Shown here: piece after piece, positions 1-7,662 of the stretch
Layout of the letters: every line of letters starts with the position of its first letter
Numbering within the stretch: position 1 is the stretch's first letter
Assembly: GCA_902825985.1 (NCBI GenBank)
Contig: CADEDC010000065.1
Location: 1 to 32,528 of the forward strand
Source of the DNA: an uncultured Acidobacteriota bacterium
GTDB taxonomy: Bacteria > Acidobacteriota > Vicinamibacteria > Vicinamibacterales > CAVVIG01
Direction: 5' to 3'
DNA length: 32,528 bases
The notes under the pieces: model-generated
Databases searched by the model: none
What the model was told of the DNA's origin: nothing
Seen by the model: only the letters and a program-made list of their open reading frames with translations
Position numbers and translations under genes: made by a program

Positions 1-955
1 CGCGGACATCCATGCGGTTCTCGGTGAGCGTGCCGGTCTTGTCGGTGGCGATGACCGTGACGGAGCCCAGCGCTTCGACCGCCGAGAGCCGCCGGACGAC
101 GGCGCGATGCTTCGCCATGCGCTCGACGCCGAGCGCCAGCGCGACCGTCAGCACCGCCGGCAGACCCTCCGGCACGGCCGCCACGGCAAGGGCGACGGCG
201 AACAGCACGATCTGTGGAGCGCGGTCGATCCCTTCGGCGAGCACGCCGGCCACCAGGATGGCGCCGGCGAGGACGAGGATGCCGCGGGCGATCTGGTTGC
301 CGAGCTGGTCGACCCGCCGCTCGAGCGGTGTCTGCGTGGCCTGGATGTCGCCGATCATCGTGGCCAGACGGCCCATCGCGCTCTCGGCGCCGGTGCGCGA
401 GACATCCAGCTGGCTCTGGCCGCGGACGAGCAGGGTGCCGCTCATGGCCTCATCGCCGCTCGCCTTGTCGACCGGCACCGACTCACCGGTCAGGATCGAT
501 TCGTCGAGCAGCGCGCCGCGCGCCTCGGCGAGTCGGCCGTCGGCCGGGATGCGATCGCCGGCTTCGATGCGAACGCGGTCGCCGGGCACCAGCTCGGTGC
601 TGGGCAGGCGGATCAAGTGGCCATCGCGCAGGACCCAGGCCTGTGCCGCGGCGAGCGCCTGCAGGCGCGTCAGTGCCGCCTCGGACCGCTGTTCCTGGTA
701 CAACCCGAGCGTCGCGTTCAGCAGCAGGATGATCGCGATCGCGAGCGCCTCGACTGGCAGGCCGTGCGCGCCTTCCTGAACCCAGATGCCGAGGTCGAAC
801 AGCAGGGCGAACAGCAGGATGTAAATCAGGGGGCTGCGGAACTGCTTCAGGAACCGCAGCCAGAGCGGCTCGCGCTCGCGGGCCGGCAGCGCGTTCGGGC
901 CGTAGTGGGCCAGGCGGCTTCGCGCTTCTTCGCTCGTGAGTCCGGGTGTCGACAT
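1..955 (-). CDS. P2-type cation-transporting ATPase (Ca2+-ATPase-like), N-terminal part, cut by window edge
   Basis: The reverse strand is open from ATG at 955 to the window edge, about 318 codons. The N-terminus reads as a cation-ATPase N-terminal domain (TSEEARSRLAHYGPNALP). Membrane helices follow at about residues 38-70. The actuator-domain TGES is at 156-159. The AVPEGLP motif of transmembrane helix 4 has PEGLP at 262-266. The phosphorylation motif DKTGTLTEN starts at Asp305. PEGLP with this N-terminal domain is typical of P2A/SERCA-like pumps and related cation ATPases, which use ATP to move Ca2+ (or Mn2+, or Na+/K+ in relatives) across the inner membrane. The nucleotide-binding and C-terminal membrane domains lie outside the window, so substrate cannot be decided. 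No strong Shine-Dalgarno sequence precedes the start. It is divergent from the hydrolase at 1016. Confidence 0.93.
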   Translation of the reverse strand, partial: MSTPGLTSEEARSRLAHYGPNALPAREREPLWLRFLKQFRSPLIYILLFALLFDLGIWVQEGAHGLPVEALAIAIILLLNATLGLYQEQRSEAALTRLQALAAAQAWVLRDGHLIRLPSTELVPGDRVRIEAGDRIPADGRLAEARGALLDESILTGESVPVDKASGDEAMSGTLLVRGQSQLDVSRTGAESAMGRLATMIGDIQATQTPLERRVDQLGNQIARGILVLAGAILVAGVLAEGIDRAPQIVLFAVALAVAAVPEGLPAVLTVALALGVERMAKHRAVVRRLSAVEALGSVTVIATDKTGTLTENRMDVR

Positions 956-1002
956 GCTCGATGGCGGCGCTGATGGAGGTCGCGACCGGGGCGCCGCTGC
1001 GG

Positions 1003-1008
1003 TAACAT
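1003..1008 (+). promoter_or_regulatory. Candidate -10 element very close to the 1016 start
   Basis: TAACAT matches 4 of 6 bases of TATAAT and ends 7 nt before the ATG at 1016. No convincing -35 hexamer is seen at the right distance. If used, transcription would start at or within a few bases of the start codon (a leaderless mRNA). Several other genes in the window have the same geometry. Confidence 0.35.
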
Positions 1009-1015
1009 CTCAGCC

Positions 1016-1729
1016 ATGCAACACGCGCCCGTGCGGCTGGCCCTGATCATAGTGCCGTACCTGCTGTTTCCGGCTGCGGCGCAGGCCGCGTCGTATCGCG
1101 AGCTCACTCTGCCGCTCGAGAATGGTGGGGTGATGGGCTACGCGATTTCCGTCCCGGATGAGGCGGCGGCCGGCCCGCGCCCGCTCGTCCTGGCGCTCCA
1201 TCCCGGCGGCGAGCGGATGCCGCGCTACGGCAGCATGTTCGCGCGCGGCGTGGTCCTGCCGGCCATCGACGACCTCAAGGCGATTGTCGTCGCGCCCGAC
1301 TGCCCGACGGAGCGCTGGGCCGAGCCCGGCGCCGACGCGGCGCTCATGCGTCTGGTTGCGTCCGTGATGACGGACTACGACGTCGACCGCCGCAAGGTGC
1401 TGATCATCGGCTTCAGCATGGGCGGACGCGGGACCTGGTACATGGCGTCTCGCCATCCGGAGCTGTTCACCGGCGCGATTCCGATGGCCGCGTCGATTGG
1501 CGACGAGACGCCCGAGCGGCTGGCGACGATGCCGACCTACGTCATCCACAGCCGTGCCGACACCGTGGTGCCGTTCGCCCCGGCCGAGAAGAATGCAAAG
1601 GCGCTGGAACGGCTCGGCCGGCCGGTCAAGTTCGAAGCGCTCGACGGCCTGCCGCACTTCAACATGGGCGGCTATGTCCCGTCCCTGCGTCGGGCCGTCC
1701 GCTGGATCGCGGATCGCTGGGCCGCCTGA
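1016..1729 (+). CDS. Secreted alpha/beta hydrolase (esterase / phospholipase-like)
   Basis: This is a 237-residue protein with a signal peptide at about residues 1-25 (hydrophobic LALIIVPYLLF, then AAAQAA), so it is probably periplasmic or secreted. The nucleophile elbow GFSMGG puts Ser134 as catalytic. Asp182 in SRADTVVPF and His214 in GLPHFN complete a plausible triad in the right order and spacing. An HPGG segment at 62-65 could supply the oxyanion hole. The size and motifs resemble the PHB-depolymerase/feruloyl-esterase/dienelactone-hydrolase type of carboxylesterase. Substrate cannot be read from sequence. It is a single gene, divergent from the P-type ATPase and convergent with the methyltransferase-like gene 21 bp downstream. 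Confidence 0.88.
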   Translation: MQHAPVRLALIIVPYLLFPAAAQAASYRELTLPLENGGVMGYAISVPDEAAAGPRPLVLALHPGGERMPRYGSMFARGVVLPAIDDLKAIVVAPDCPTERWAEPGADAALMRLVASVMTDYDVDRRKVLIIGFSMGGRGTWYMASRHPELFTGAIPMAASIGDETPERLATMPTYVIHSRADTVVPFAPAEKNAKALERLGRPVKFEALDGLPHFNMGGYVPSLRRAVRWIADRWAA

Positions 1730-1753
1730 TCAGCCCGGCGACTGGCCGGATCA
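1727..1753. terminator. Weak inverted repeat between convergent genes
   Basis: CCGGC at 1735-1739 and GCCGG at 1745-1749 form a 5-bp stem with loop GACTG. TGAT at 1727-1730 can pair with ATCA at 1750-1753 outside it. It lies between two convergent stop codons, where a bidirectional terminator is expected. There is no U-tract, so support is weak. Confidence 0.3.
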
Positions 1754-2326
1754 GCGCTTCGGCACGACGAACGCGTAGACGATGTGTCCATCGACGACGA
1801 CCCTCTCGACCGGTTTCCAGTCCGCCGTCAGGTCGTAGTTGTGGGTGACGATGCGGGTTCCCGGCCGCAACGCGCGGAATCTCGGCACCAGCCGTTCGTT
1901 CAAGGCGGGCAGCAGGTAGGTCGTGATGACGGTCGCGCCGGACAGATCGGCTTCGAAGAGGTCCTCCGCGATGAACTGCACCCGGTCGCTGACGCCCTTC
2001 GCTGCGGCGTTCTCGCGCGCCTCGTGGTTGCGCACCGGGTCCAGCTCGTATCCGACCCCGCGCGCCGCACCGAAGTCCTTGACGGCCGCGATCACGATCC
2101 GACCGTCGCCGGAGCCCAGGTCGTAGACCACGTCGCCCGGCCCGACCTTCGCCATCGACAGCATCTTCGCCACGACGGTGTCAGGCGTCGGGACATAGAT
2201 GACGTCCAGCGGCTGCAGGCGTGACGCCGCCGCGGCCGGCTGTCCGTGAGCCGCCGGTGTCAGCGCAAGAAGCGCCGCGATCACGATGCCGGTCGACCGC
2301 AGGGGACGAGCAGGGATACGACGCAT
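1751..2326 (-). CDS. Exported class I SAM-dependent methyltransferase-like protein
   Basis: This is a 191-residue protein. The N-terminus is a clear signal peptide (basic start, hydrophobic stretch at about 12-24, then AAHGQP). The rest is a Rossmann-fold methyltransferase core with the SAM-binding motif I YDLGSGDGR near residues 68-76 and the acidic motif II GYELD at 92-96. The family resembles small DOT1-like/lysine methyltransferase-type proteins. A PTPDTVVAKML segment before motif I is typical of the group. Export is odd because SAM is cytoplasmic. Either the N-terminus is a membrane anchor facing inward or the protein works on something else. The start at 2326 is supported by GGAGG about 9 nt upstream. 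It is the last gene of the nfeD/SPFH/peptidase group, 24 bp after the peptidase stop. Confidence 0.85.
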   Translation of the reverse strand: MRRIPARPLRSTGIVIAALLALTPAAHGQPAAAASRLQPLDVIYVPTPDTVVAKMLSMAKVGPGDVVYDLGSGDGRIVIAAVKDFGAARGVGYELDPVRNHEARENAAAKGVSDRVQFIAEDLFEADLSGATVITTYLLPALNERLVPRFRALRPGTRIVTHNYDLTADWKPVERVVVDGHIVYAFVVPKR

Positions 2327-2350
2327 GACTCCGAACCTCCGGCCAGACCT

Positions 2351-4990
2351 CTACGGCCGGGCCCGTGTTGTATTCGCCTGGAGGGTGTCGACGGCCCGGA
2401 ACAGATCGTCGGCCGACTGCAGGACAACGCGCCGGAGGCGGACGGGGTACTCGGGCCGGTCCTCCAGGAACTGCCGCACCGTCGCTGCCACCGCCGGCGA
2501 CTGATGGCCGGACAGCGTCGCATCCATCCAGTTCTTCGGGAAGAAGATATCACCGGTCCGGCGGATGTCCTCGAGCAATGCGAGCGCCGGAGCGACGAAG
2601 CGCTCGGAGTCGGCGGCCCTGAGCGGATGGTGCAGGTAGGTCACGCCCTCCAACACCCAGGCCTCGCGCCGGCGATTCTGCGGATCGGCCAGGCCGTCGA
2701 AGAAGCGCTGTCGGACTGCCGGGTCGCCGGACAGCGCCGGCGTCACGAACGCGAAGCGGGCGCGGCGGTCCGGATTGGTCATCCGCGCGTGCTGCGTCTC
2801 GAGGATGCTGGCAGCATCCGGCACGTCGCGGACTGCGAGCTCGAGCGCCATCGTCGCTTCATCCGGCTCGGCCATCGGCAGTCCGGGAACCGACTCGACG
2901 CGCGACCAGACCCGCCGCAGGTGCGAGACGCCGTCCGGCGTCAGCGTCATCGAGCGGAAGCCGTTCCAGAAGACGCTCTTCCCGCTGGCGGTCGGGTTGC
3001 GCGCGACGCCGTCGCGCATCGCCCGCTCGACGACCGGTGCACGCCGCAGACGCTCGCGCCGCGGCAGGAACCGCCAGTAGGCGTCGCGCAGATAGCCGAC
3101 CATCAGCTGCATGTTCTGCTGGACCGGCTCGCGGGGGAGCGCCGTGAGCACGGCATCGATGAACGCGTCGGGGCTGACGCGTCGATTCAGCACGTCATCC
3201 CACAGCGTGATCCAGATGGCGCCACGCGTCAGGGGGTCGGTGACCTGTGCCGCCGTCGCCAGCAGACGCGCGCGACTCTGTTCGTCGAGCACGACCGTGC
3301 CGTAGGCGAGGCCGCCGCCGGTCGGCAGCACGAACTCGGCGACGAGCCCGCGCGCCTCTGGCACGCCGACGCTCGCGTCACCCAGTTCGATGGGGAATCG
3401 CCGCATCTCGCCACCTGTCGTCGCGACGAGCACGTCCATCCGCTCGGTCCACCGGAGCGATCGCCCCGGCTGCGAGTCCTCCTGCGTCAACGCCAGGTCA
3501 GTGATGGCGCCGGCGGCATCTCGCGCCACGACCGTCCTGATGGTCGGGAGCCCGCCGTCCTCGACCCAGGTCCTGCTCCAGCCTGCGAGATCGCGGTCGG
3601 TCCGGGCGTCCAGGATCTGCACGAGGTCGAGCCATGTCGCATTGCCGAACTGGAAGGTCGACAGATACTGCCGCAGCCCGTCGCGCAACGGGATCTCGCC
3701 GATCAGCAGTTCGAGCTGGCGCATGACGATTGGCGCCTTCTGGTAGATGATGGCGCCGTACTGGCTGCCGGCGTTGCTCAGGTTGTCGAGTGGCTGCCGA
3801 ATCGGGTGCGTGCCCTGCGTCCGGTCGACGGCATAGGCCGCGGGGTAGTGCGCCACCAGGAAGCGGAGGTCGTGGTTGATCGCCGGAAACGACGGGTTCA
3901 CGATCTTCGCCGCCATGAAGTTGGCGAACACCTCCTTCATCCACACGTCGTCGAACCAGCGCATGGTGACCAGGTCGCCGAACCACATGTGCGCCGTCTC
4001 GTGCGAGATGGTGCTGGCGCGGTTGAGCATCTGGTTCTCGGTCGCCGATTCGTCGAGCAGCATCGATGCGGCGTTGTAGAGGATGGCGCCCGGGTGCTCC
4101 ATGCCGCTGAACTGGAACGACGGGATCATGACGAAATCGAACTTGCCGAACGCGTAGGGAATCCCCGTGTATGCCTCGAGCCAGCGGAGCGCGGCATCGT
4201 GCAGGTCGAAAACGGCGTCGCGGTTGCGCGCCAGTTTCCCGGCATCGGTCTCACGATGGAGCATGCGAAACGTGCGGCCGCGGCGTTCGGCCGTCTCGAC
4301 CTGGAACCGGCCGGCGGCGAACGCGAAGAGATAGGTCGAGATCGGCTGCGTCTCCGCGTAGCGCAGCGTCAGGCGATCGCCGGAACGCTCGCGCGACGTC
4401 TCGGCGCCGTTCGCCACCGCCGTCCAATCGACCGGCATGGTCAGGGTCAGGTCGTAGCGCGCCTTCAGGTCCGGCTGATCGAAGCAGGGGAAGGTGAGGT
4501 GGGCGCGCGCCGGAACGAACAGCGTGTAGAGGAACTCGGGACTGCGATTGAGCGCATCGTCGCCGGCGCGGAACACGATGTCGACGCGATTCTCGCCGGG
4601 ACGTACGTCGGCAGCCGGAATGACGATGTGGTGGTTGACGGCGCGGAACCGGGACGGGCGGCCGTCGACGCTGACCGACGCGATCGCGTCGGCACCGGGC
4701 GCGAAGTCGAGGACCAGCGGGCCATCCACCTCGCGGAGCGTGAAGCGGGCCGTCATGCGTCCGGCGATCGGCTCGCTCGCCGAGGCCGGGATCTCGAACG
4801 CCAGGGTGTAGCGCAGGTCGCGGATCGACTGCGCCCGCGCCGTCGCGAGGGCCAGGGGAATGCCGGGGCCGGGATCGGGAATGGTCACTGGAGCATCCGG
4901 CGGGTTGCAGCCGCCGACCATGGCGGCGAGAAGCGCCACGGTCGCCAGGTGGTGCCGACGTGGTCGTGCCGGCGCGAAAGCCCGCTGCAT
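2351..4990 (-). CDS. M1 family metallo-aminopeptidase, lipoprotein
   Basis: This is an 879-residue gluzincin peptidase. A lipoprotein signal peptide ends in MVGGC (Cys28), so the mature enzyme is probably anchored to a membrane facing the periplasm. The N-terminal beta-sandwich domain runs to about residue 230. The catalytic domain has GMEHPG at 296-301 (the exopeptidase GxMEN motif with His in place of Asn). It also has the zinc motif HETAH at 330-334 and the third zinc ligand Glu353 in MKEVFANF, giving HExxH-18-E. A long helical C-terminal domain follows, as in APN/ERAP-like members. It would release N-terminal residues from peptides. The start has AGGATCG just upstream and lies 5 bp after the stop of the SPFH gene, so they are probably co-transcribed. 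A long antisense ORF over this gene is a composition artefact. Confidence 0.95.
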   Translation of the reverse strand: MQRAFAPARPRRHHLATVALLAAMVGGCNPPDAPVTIPDPGPGIPLALATARAQSIRDLRYTLAFEIPASASEPIAGRMTARFTLREVDGPLVLDFAPGADAIASVSVDGRPSRFRAVNHHIVIPAADVRPGENRVDIVFRAGDDALNRSPEFLYTLFVPARAHLTFPCFDQPDLKARYDLTLTMPVDWTAVANGAETSRERSGDRLTLRYAETQPISTYLFAFAAGRFQVETAERRGRTFRMLHRETDAGKLARNRDAVFDLHDAALRWLEAYTGIPYAFGKFDFVMIPSFQFSGMEHPGAILYNAASMLLDESATENQMLNRASTISHETAHMWFGDLVTMRWFDDVWMKEVFANFMAAKIVNPSFPAINHDLRFLVAHYPAAYAVDRTQGTHPIRQPLDNLSNAGSQYGAIIYQKAPIVMRQLELLIGEIPLRDGLRQYLSTFQFGNATWLDLVQILDARTDRDLAGWSRTWVEDGGLPTIRTVVARDAAGAITDLALTQEDSQPGRSLRWTERMDVLVATTGGEMRRFPIELGDASVGVPEARGLVAEFVLPTGGGLAYGTVVLDEQSRARLLATAAQVTDPLTRGAIWITLWDDVLNRRVSPDAFIDAVLTALPREPVQQNMQLMVGYLRDAYWRFLPRRERLRRAPVVERAMRDGVARNPTASGKSVFWNGFRSMTLTPDGVSHLRRVWSRVESVPGLPMAEPDEATMALELAVRDVPDAASILETQHARMTNPDRRARFAFVTPALSGDPAVRQRFFDGLADPQNRRREAWVLEGVTYLHHPLRAADSERFVAPALALLEDIRRTGDIFFPKNWMDATLSGHQSPAVAATVRQFLEDRPEYPVRLRRVVLQSADDLFRAVDTLQANTTRARP

Positions 4991-4995
4991 CGATC

Positions 4996-5916
4996 CTAGG
5001 GACGGACGGCCGGCGCCGAGACGTTCAGCAATTCACGGATGCCGCCCAGCGACGACAGCACGCCGGTCGCCTCGTAGGGCATGAACACCAGCTTGTCGGC
5101 GTCCTTCGCGATGGCGCTGAGTGATTCGAGATAGCGCTGGGCGATCAGGTACTGTGCCGGATTGGCGGCGGTGCCCATTGCCGCCGCGATCACCTCGACC
5201 GCCTGGGCCTCCGCCTGGGCGACCCGCAGCCGCGCTTGCGCCTGACCCTCGGCAGCCAGGATCGCCGCCTCTTTCGCGCCCTCGGCGTTGACGATCTGCG
5301 CCTGCTTCTGTCCTTCGGCGCGCAGGATCGCCGACGACTTCTCCCCTTCGGCGGTGGTGACGACGGCCCGACGCGTCCGCTCCGCCGTCATCTGCTTCTC
5401 CATCGTCAGCCGGATCTCCTCCGGCGGCGTGATGTTCTTCAGCTCGATGCGCATGACCTTGACGCCCCACTGCTGGGTGGCGCTGTCGAGCGCCGAACGC
5501 AGCTGCATGTTCGTCGTGTCGCGCGAGGACAGGGTGTGATCCAGATCGAGCTGGCCGATGACGTTGCGGAGTGCCGACAGCGTCAGCTGCTCGAGGCCCC
5601 ACCGCAGATTCTGCACCTCGTAGGTAGCGCGGACGGGATCGGCGATCAGGTAGTAGATCACGGCATCGACTTCCATCGTCACGTTGTCGCGCGTGATGAC
5701 CGGCTGCGGCTCGATCTTGCTGATCTGCTCGCGCAGGTCGATCGTCTCGCGCACCGAGTCGATGAACGGAAAGATGGTGTTGAGGCCGGCTTCGGCGGTG
5801 CGGTGATACTTGCCGAGGCGCTCGATGATCTTCACCTGTTTCTGCGGAACGATCTTGACCGCCTTGAACAGGATGACGAGGCAGAACAGCGCGACCAGGA
5901 ACAGTACGGACGTCAT
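4996..5916 (-). CDS. SPFH/Band 7 domain protein (stomatin / paraslipin type)
   Basis: This is a 306-residue protein with one N-terminal membrane segment (residues 3-20), then a Band 7 domain. The signature stretch KIVPQKQVKIIERLGKY is at about 21-37. Next come the NVTMEVDAVIYY and DPVRATYEV segments, then an Ala/Glu-rich coiled coil (repeats of the type AEGQKQAQIVNAEGAKEAA). Such proteins form oligomeric rings in membrane microdomains and often work with an NfeD partner. I chose ATG 5916, not the longer frame up to 6006, because this ATG overlaps the nfeD stop as ATGA and begins with the expected membrane helix. The order nfeD-SPFH is the classic pair. The M1 peptidase follows directly. Confidence 0.95.
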   Translation of the reverse strand: MTSVLFLVALFCLVILFKAVKIVPQKQVKIIERLGKYHRTAEAGLNTIFPFIDSVRETIDLREQISKIEPQPVITRDNVTMEVDAVIYYLIADPVRATYEVQNLRWGLEQLTLSALRNVIGQLDLDHTLSSRDTTNMQLRSALDSATQQWGVKVMRIELKNITPPEEIRLTMEKQMTAERTRRAVVTTAEGEKSSAILRAEGQKQAQIVNAEGAKEAAILAAEGQAQARLRVAQAEAQAVEVIAAAMGTAANPAQYLIAQRYLESLSAIAKDADKLVFMPYEATGVLSSLGGIRELLNVSAPAVRP

Positions 5917-6347
5917 ACGGGCGTGACCTCCAGAACGATGCCGTCGGCGCCGACGACGCGGATGCGCGTGCCGATCGCCAGCGGGGTCTTGCAGCGCGCT
6001 GCCCAATCCTCGCCGCCGACGTTCACACGTCCAGCCCCGAGCACCGGGTCGATGTCGTGGGTGACGATCCCCTGCTTCTCGAGGAGCGCACCGGTTCGGG
6101 ACGGGACACCCGGCGCATCGTTGCGTCCGACCAGGCGCGGCCGGATGGTCACCCAGGACACCCCCAGGACGATGACGAAGACGATGAGCTGCAGCGGCAT
6201 GGCAAAGCCGAATGACGCGGCGGCAGCCGCCGCCACGGCGGCGAGGCTGGCAAAGATCAGTCCGAAGTGCGGGATGGAGAGTTCGACGATGCCCGCAGCG
6301 ATAGCCACCGTCACCCAGAGGATGACCGGTGTGTCAAAGCTCAGCAT
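5913..6347 (-). CDS. NfeD-like membrane protein
   Basis: This is a 144-residue protein with hydrophobic segments at about 8-24, 28-46 and 50-66, and a C-terminal OB-fold-like domain (about 80-144, with GVPSRTGALLEKQGIV, then GRVNVGGEDWAAR and IGTRIRVVGADG). This is the short NfeD type without the ClpP-like protease domain. NfeD proteins pair with SPFH/stomatin partners. The downstream SPFH gene starts within its stop codon (ATGA), indicating translational coupling. A perfect TATAAT lies 10 nt before the start codon. Confidence 0.92.
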   Translation of the reverse strand: MLSFDTPVILWVTVAIAAGIVELSIPHFGLIFASLAAVAAAAAASFGFAMPLQLIVFVIVLGVSWVTIRPRLVGRNDAPGVPSRTGALLEKQGIVTHDIDPVLGAGRVNVGGEDWAARCKTPLAIGTRIRVVGADGIVLEVTPV

Positions 6348-6357
6348 GGGTGAGGCG

Positions 6358-6363
6358 ATTATA
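6358..6363 (-). promoter_or_regulatory. -10 element TATAAT before nfeD
   Basis: The reverse strand shows a perfect TATAAT, 10 nt before the ATG at 6347. A start point about 7 nt downstream would leave a 5' leader of only about 4 nt. No good -35 hexamer is visible 17 nt upstream. It sits in the 43-bp gap after the permease stop at 6391, consistent with a new transcription unit for nfeD-SPFH-peptidase-methyltransferase. Confidence 0.5.
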
Positions 6364-6390
6364 CGCCCGCGCTCCCGGGCCGCTGCGGAA

Positions 6391-7662
6391 CTACTCGTAC
6401 CGCAACGCTTCGACCGGGTCCAGGCCGGCGGCGCGTCGCGCCGGCCAATAGCCGGCCGCCAGACCGACCACCACCGACGTGACGAGTCCGGCGGTGACCG
6501 CCCAGAGGGGCGCGACGGCCGAGAACCCGGAGATGACCAGTTTGAGCAGCAGGCCGACGCCGACGGCGGCGCCGACGCCGGCGATCCCGCCGATGGCCGA
6601 CAGGAACGCCGCCTCGAGCAGGAACTGCAGCAGCACCTGATCGCGCCGGGCCCCCAGGGCCCGCCGCAACCCGATCTCCCGGGTCCTTTCGGTCACGCTG
6701 ACGAACATCACGTTCGCCACGCCGATGGCGCCGATGAGCAGGCTGACGCCCGCCAGTGCCACCGCCGCGAGCCCGATCCGGGCGCTGATGCCGTCGAACG
6801 TCGAGATGATCTGGTCGGCCGTCGACAGGGTGAAGTCGTTGTCGGCCGCCGGCGGGAGCTGCCGCAACTGCCGGAGAATCGCCTCCGACTCGCGGAAGCA
6901 TGCTTCGCGCCGCCCTGGCTTCGCACGCATGTAGAGCACCACCCGTTCCGGATCGCCGAACCGCTTGCGGACGGTGGTCGCCGGCAGGTTGAGGACGTTG
7001 TCCTGGCGGTTCTCGCCGAAGAACCCGCCGCGCCGCTTCTGCAACTCGCCGACGACGGTATACGTGTCGCCGGCGAGCGTCAGCGTCCGGCCGATCGGCG
7101 ACGATGCGCCATACAAGGAGCGGGCGAGGCTGGCGCCGACCACCGCGACCGGTGCCGCCTGCCGCGCCTCGAGCTCGGTGAACGGACGACCGCGGGCGAA
7201 CTCGGCACCGACGATGTCGAACAGCTCCGGCGACGCGCCCTCGACCAGGACGGTGTCGTTCTCGTTGCCGCCGGCGCGCGCCACCAGCGCCTCGTCATTG
7301 CGCGTCGTCGGCACGATCACCTGGGCGCCGACGTCGCGGATCGCCGTGCTCAGCCGCATGATGTCGGTCGTCCACTCGATGCGCAGCGGCTGGCGCCGGA
7401 CTTCCTGCTCGCTCGGCTGGACGTAGGGATCGCCGGTCAGGTGGAAGGCGAAGACGTTCTCGGTCCCGAGGTCGCGGAAGAGCAGGGCCACCTGGTTCCG
7501 GACGTTGGCGAGGACCGATGCCACCAGGACGACGGTGACGATGCCGATCACGATGCCGACGATCGCCAGGAAGGAGCGCGCCCGTTCGGTCCGCAGCGCC
7601 ATGACCGCGAGCATCGCCGGCTCGGCGACGATGCGCCGCACGTCCGTCAGCCGGCGCGGCAT
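6391..7662 (-). CDS. ABC transporter permease, MacB/FtsX type
   Basis: This is a 423-residue protein with the MacB-like layout: one N-terminal membrane helix (SFLAIVGIVIGIVTVVLV, about 30-50), then a long periplasmic core domain to about 290. Three C-terminal helices form the FtsX domain, which contains RTREIGLRRALGARR and ends DPVEALRYE. Such permeases couple cytoplasmic ATP hydrolysis to movements of the periplasmic domain, for efflux or lipoprotein/peptide release (mechanotransmission). I chose ATG 7662 over the upstream start because it overlaps the stop of the previous permease as TGATG and gives the expected N-terminus. It is the last gene of the adaptor/permease/permease operon. Confidence 0.93.
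   Translation of the reverse strand: MPRRLTDVRRIVAEPAMLAVMALRTERARSFLAIVGIVIGIVTVVLVASVLANVRNQVALLFRDLGTENVFAFHLTGDPYVQPSEQEVRRQPLRIEWTTDIMRLSTAIRDVGAQVIVPTTRNDEALVARAGGNENDTVLVEGASPELFDIVGAEFARGRPFTELEARQAAPVAVVGASLARSLYGASSPIGRTLTLAGDTYTVVGELQKRRGGFFGENRQDNVLNLPATTVRKRFGDPERVVLYMRAKPGRREACFRESEAILRQLRQLPPAADNDFTLSTADQIISTFDGISARIGLAAVALAGVSLLIGAIGVANVMFVSVTERTREIGLRRALGARRDQVLLQFLLEAAFLSAIGGIAGVGAAVGVGLLLKLVISGFSAVAPLWAVTAGLVTSVVVGLAAGYWPARRAAGLDPVEALRYE

Noticed and set aside
2246..4999. 917-codon plus-strand ORF opposite the M1 peptidase
   Set aside because: High-GC antisense shadow. The translation is Arg/Asp/His/Gln-rich low complexity with no motifs, while the minus strand has an intact peptidase.
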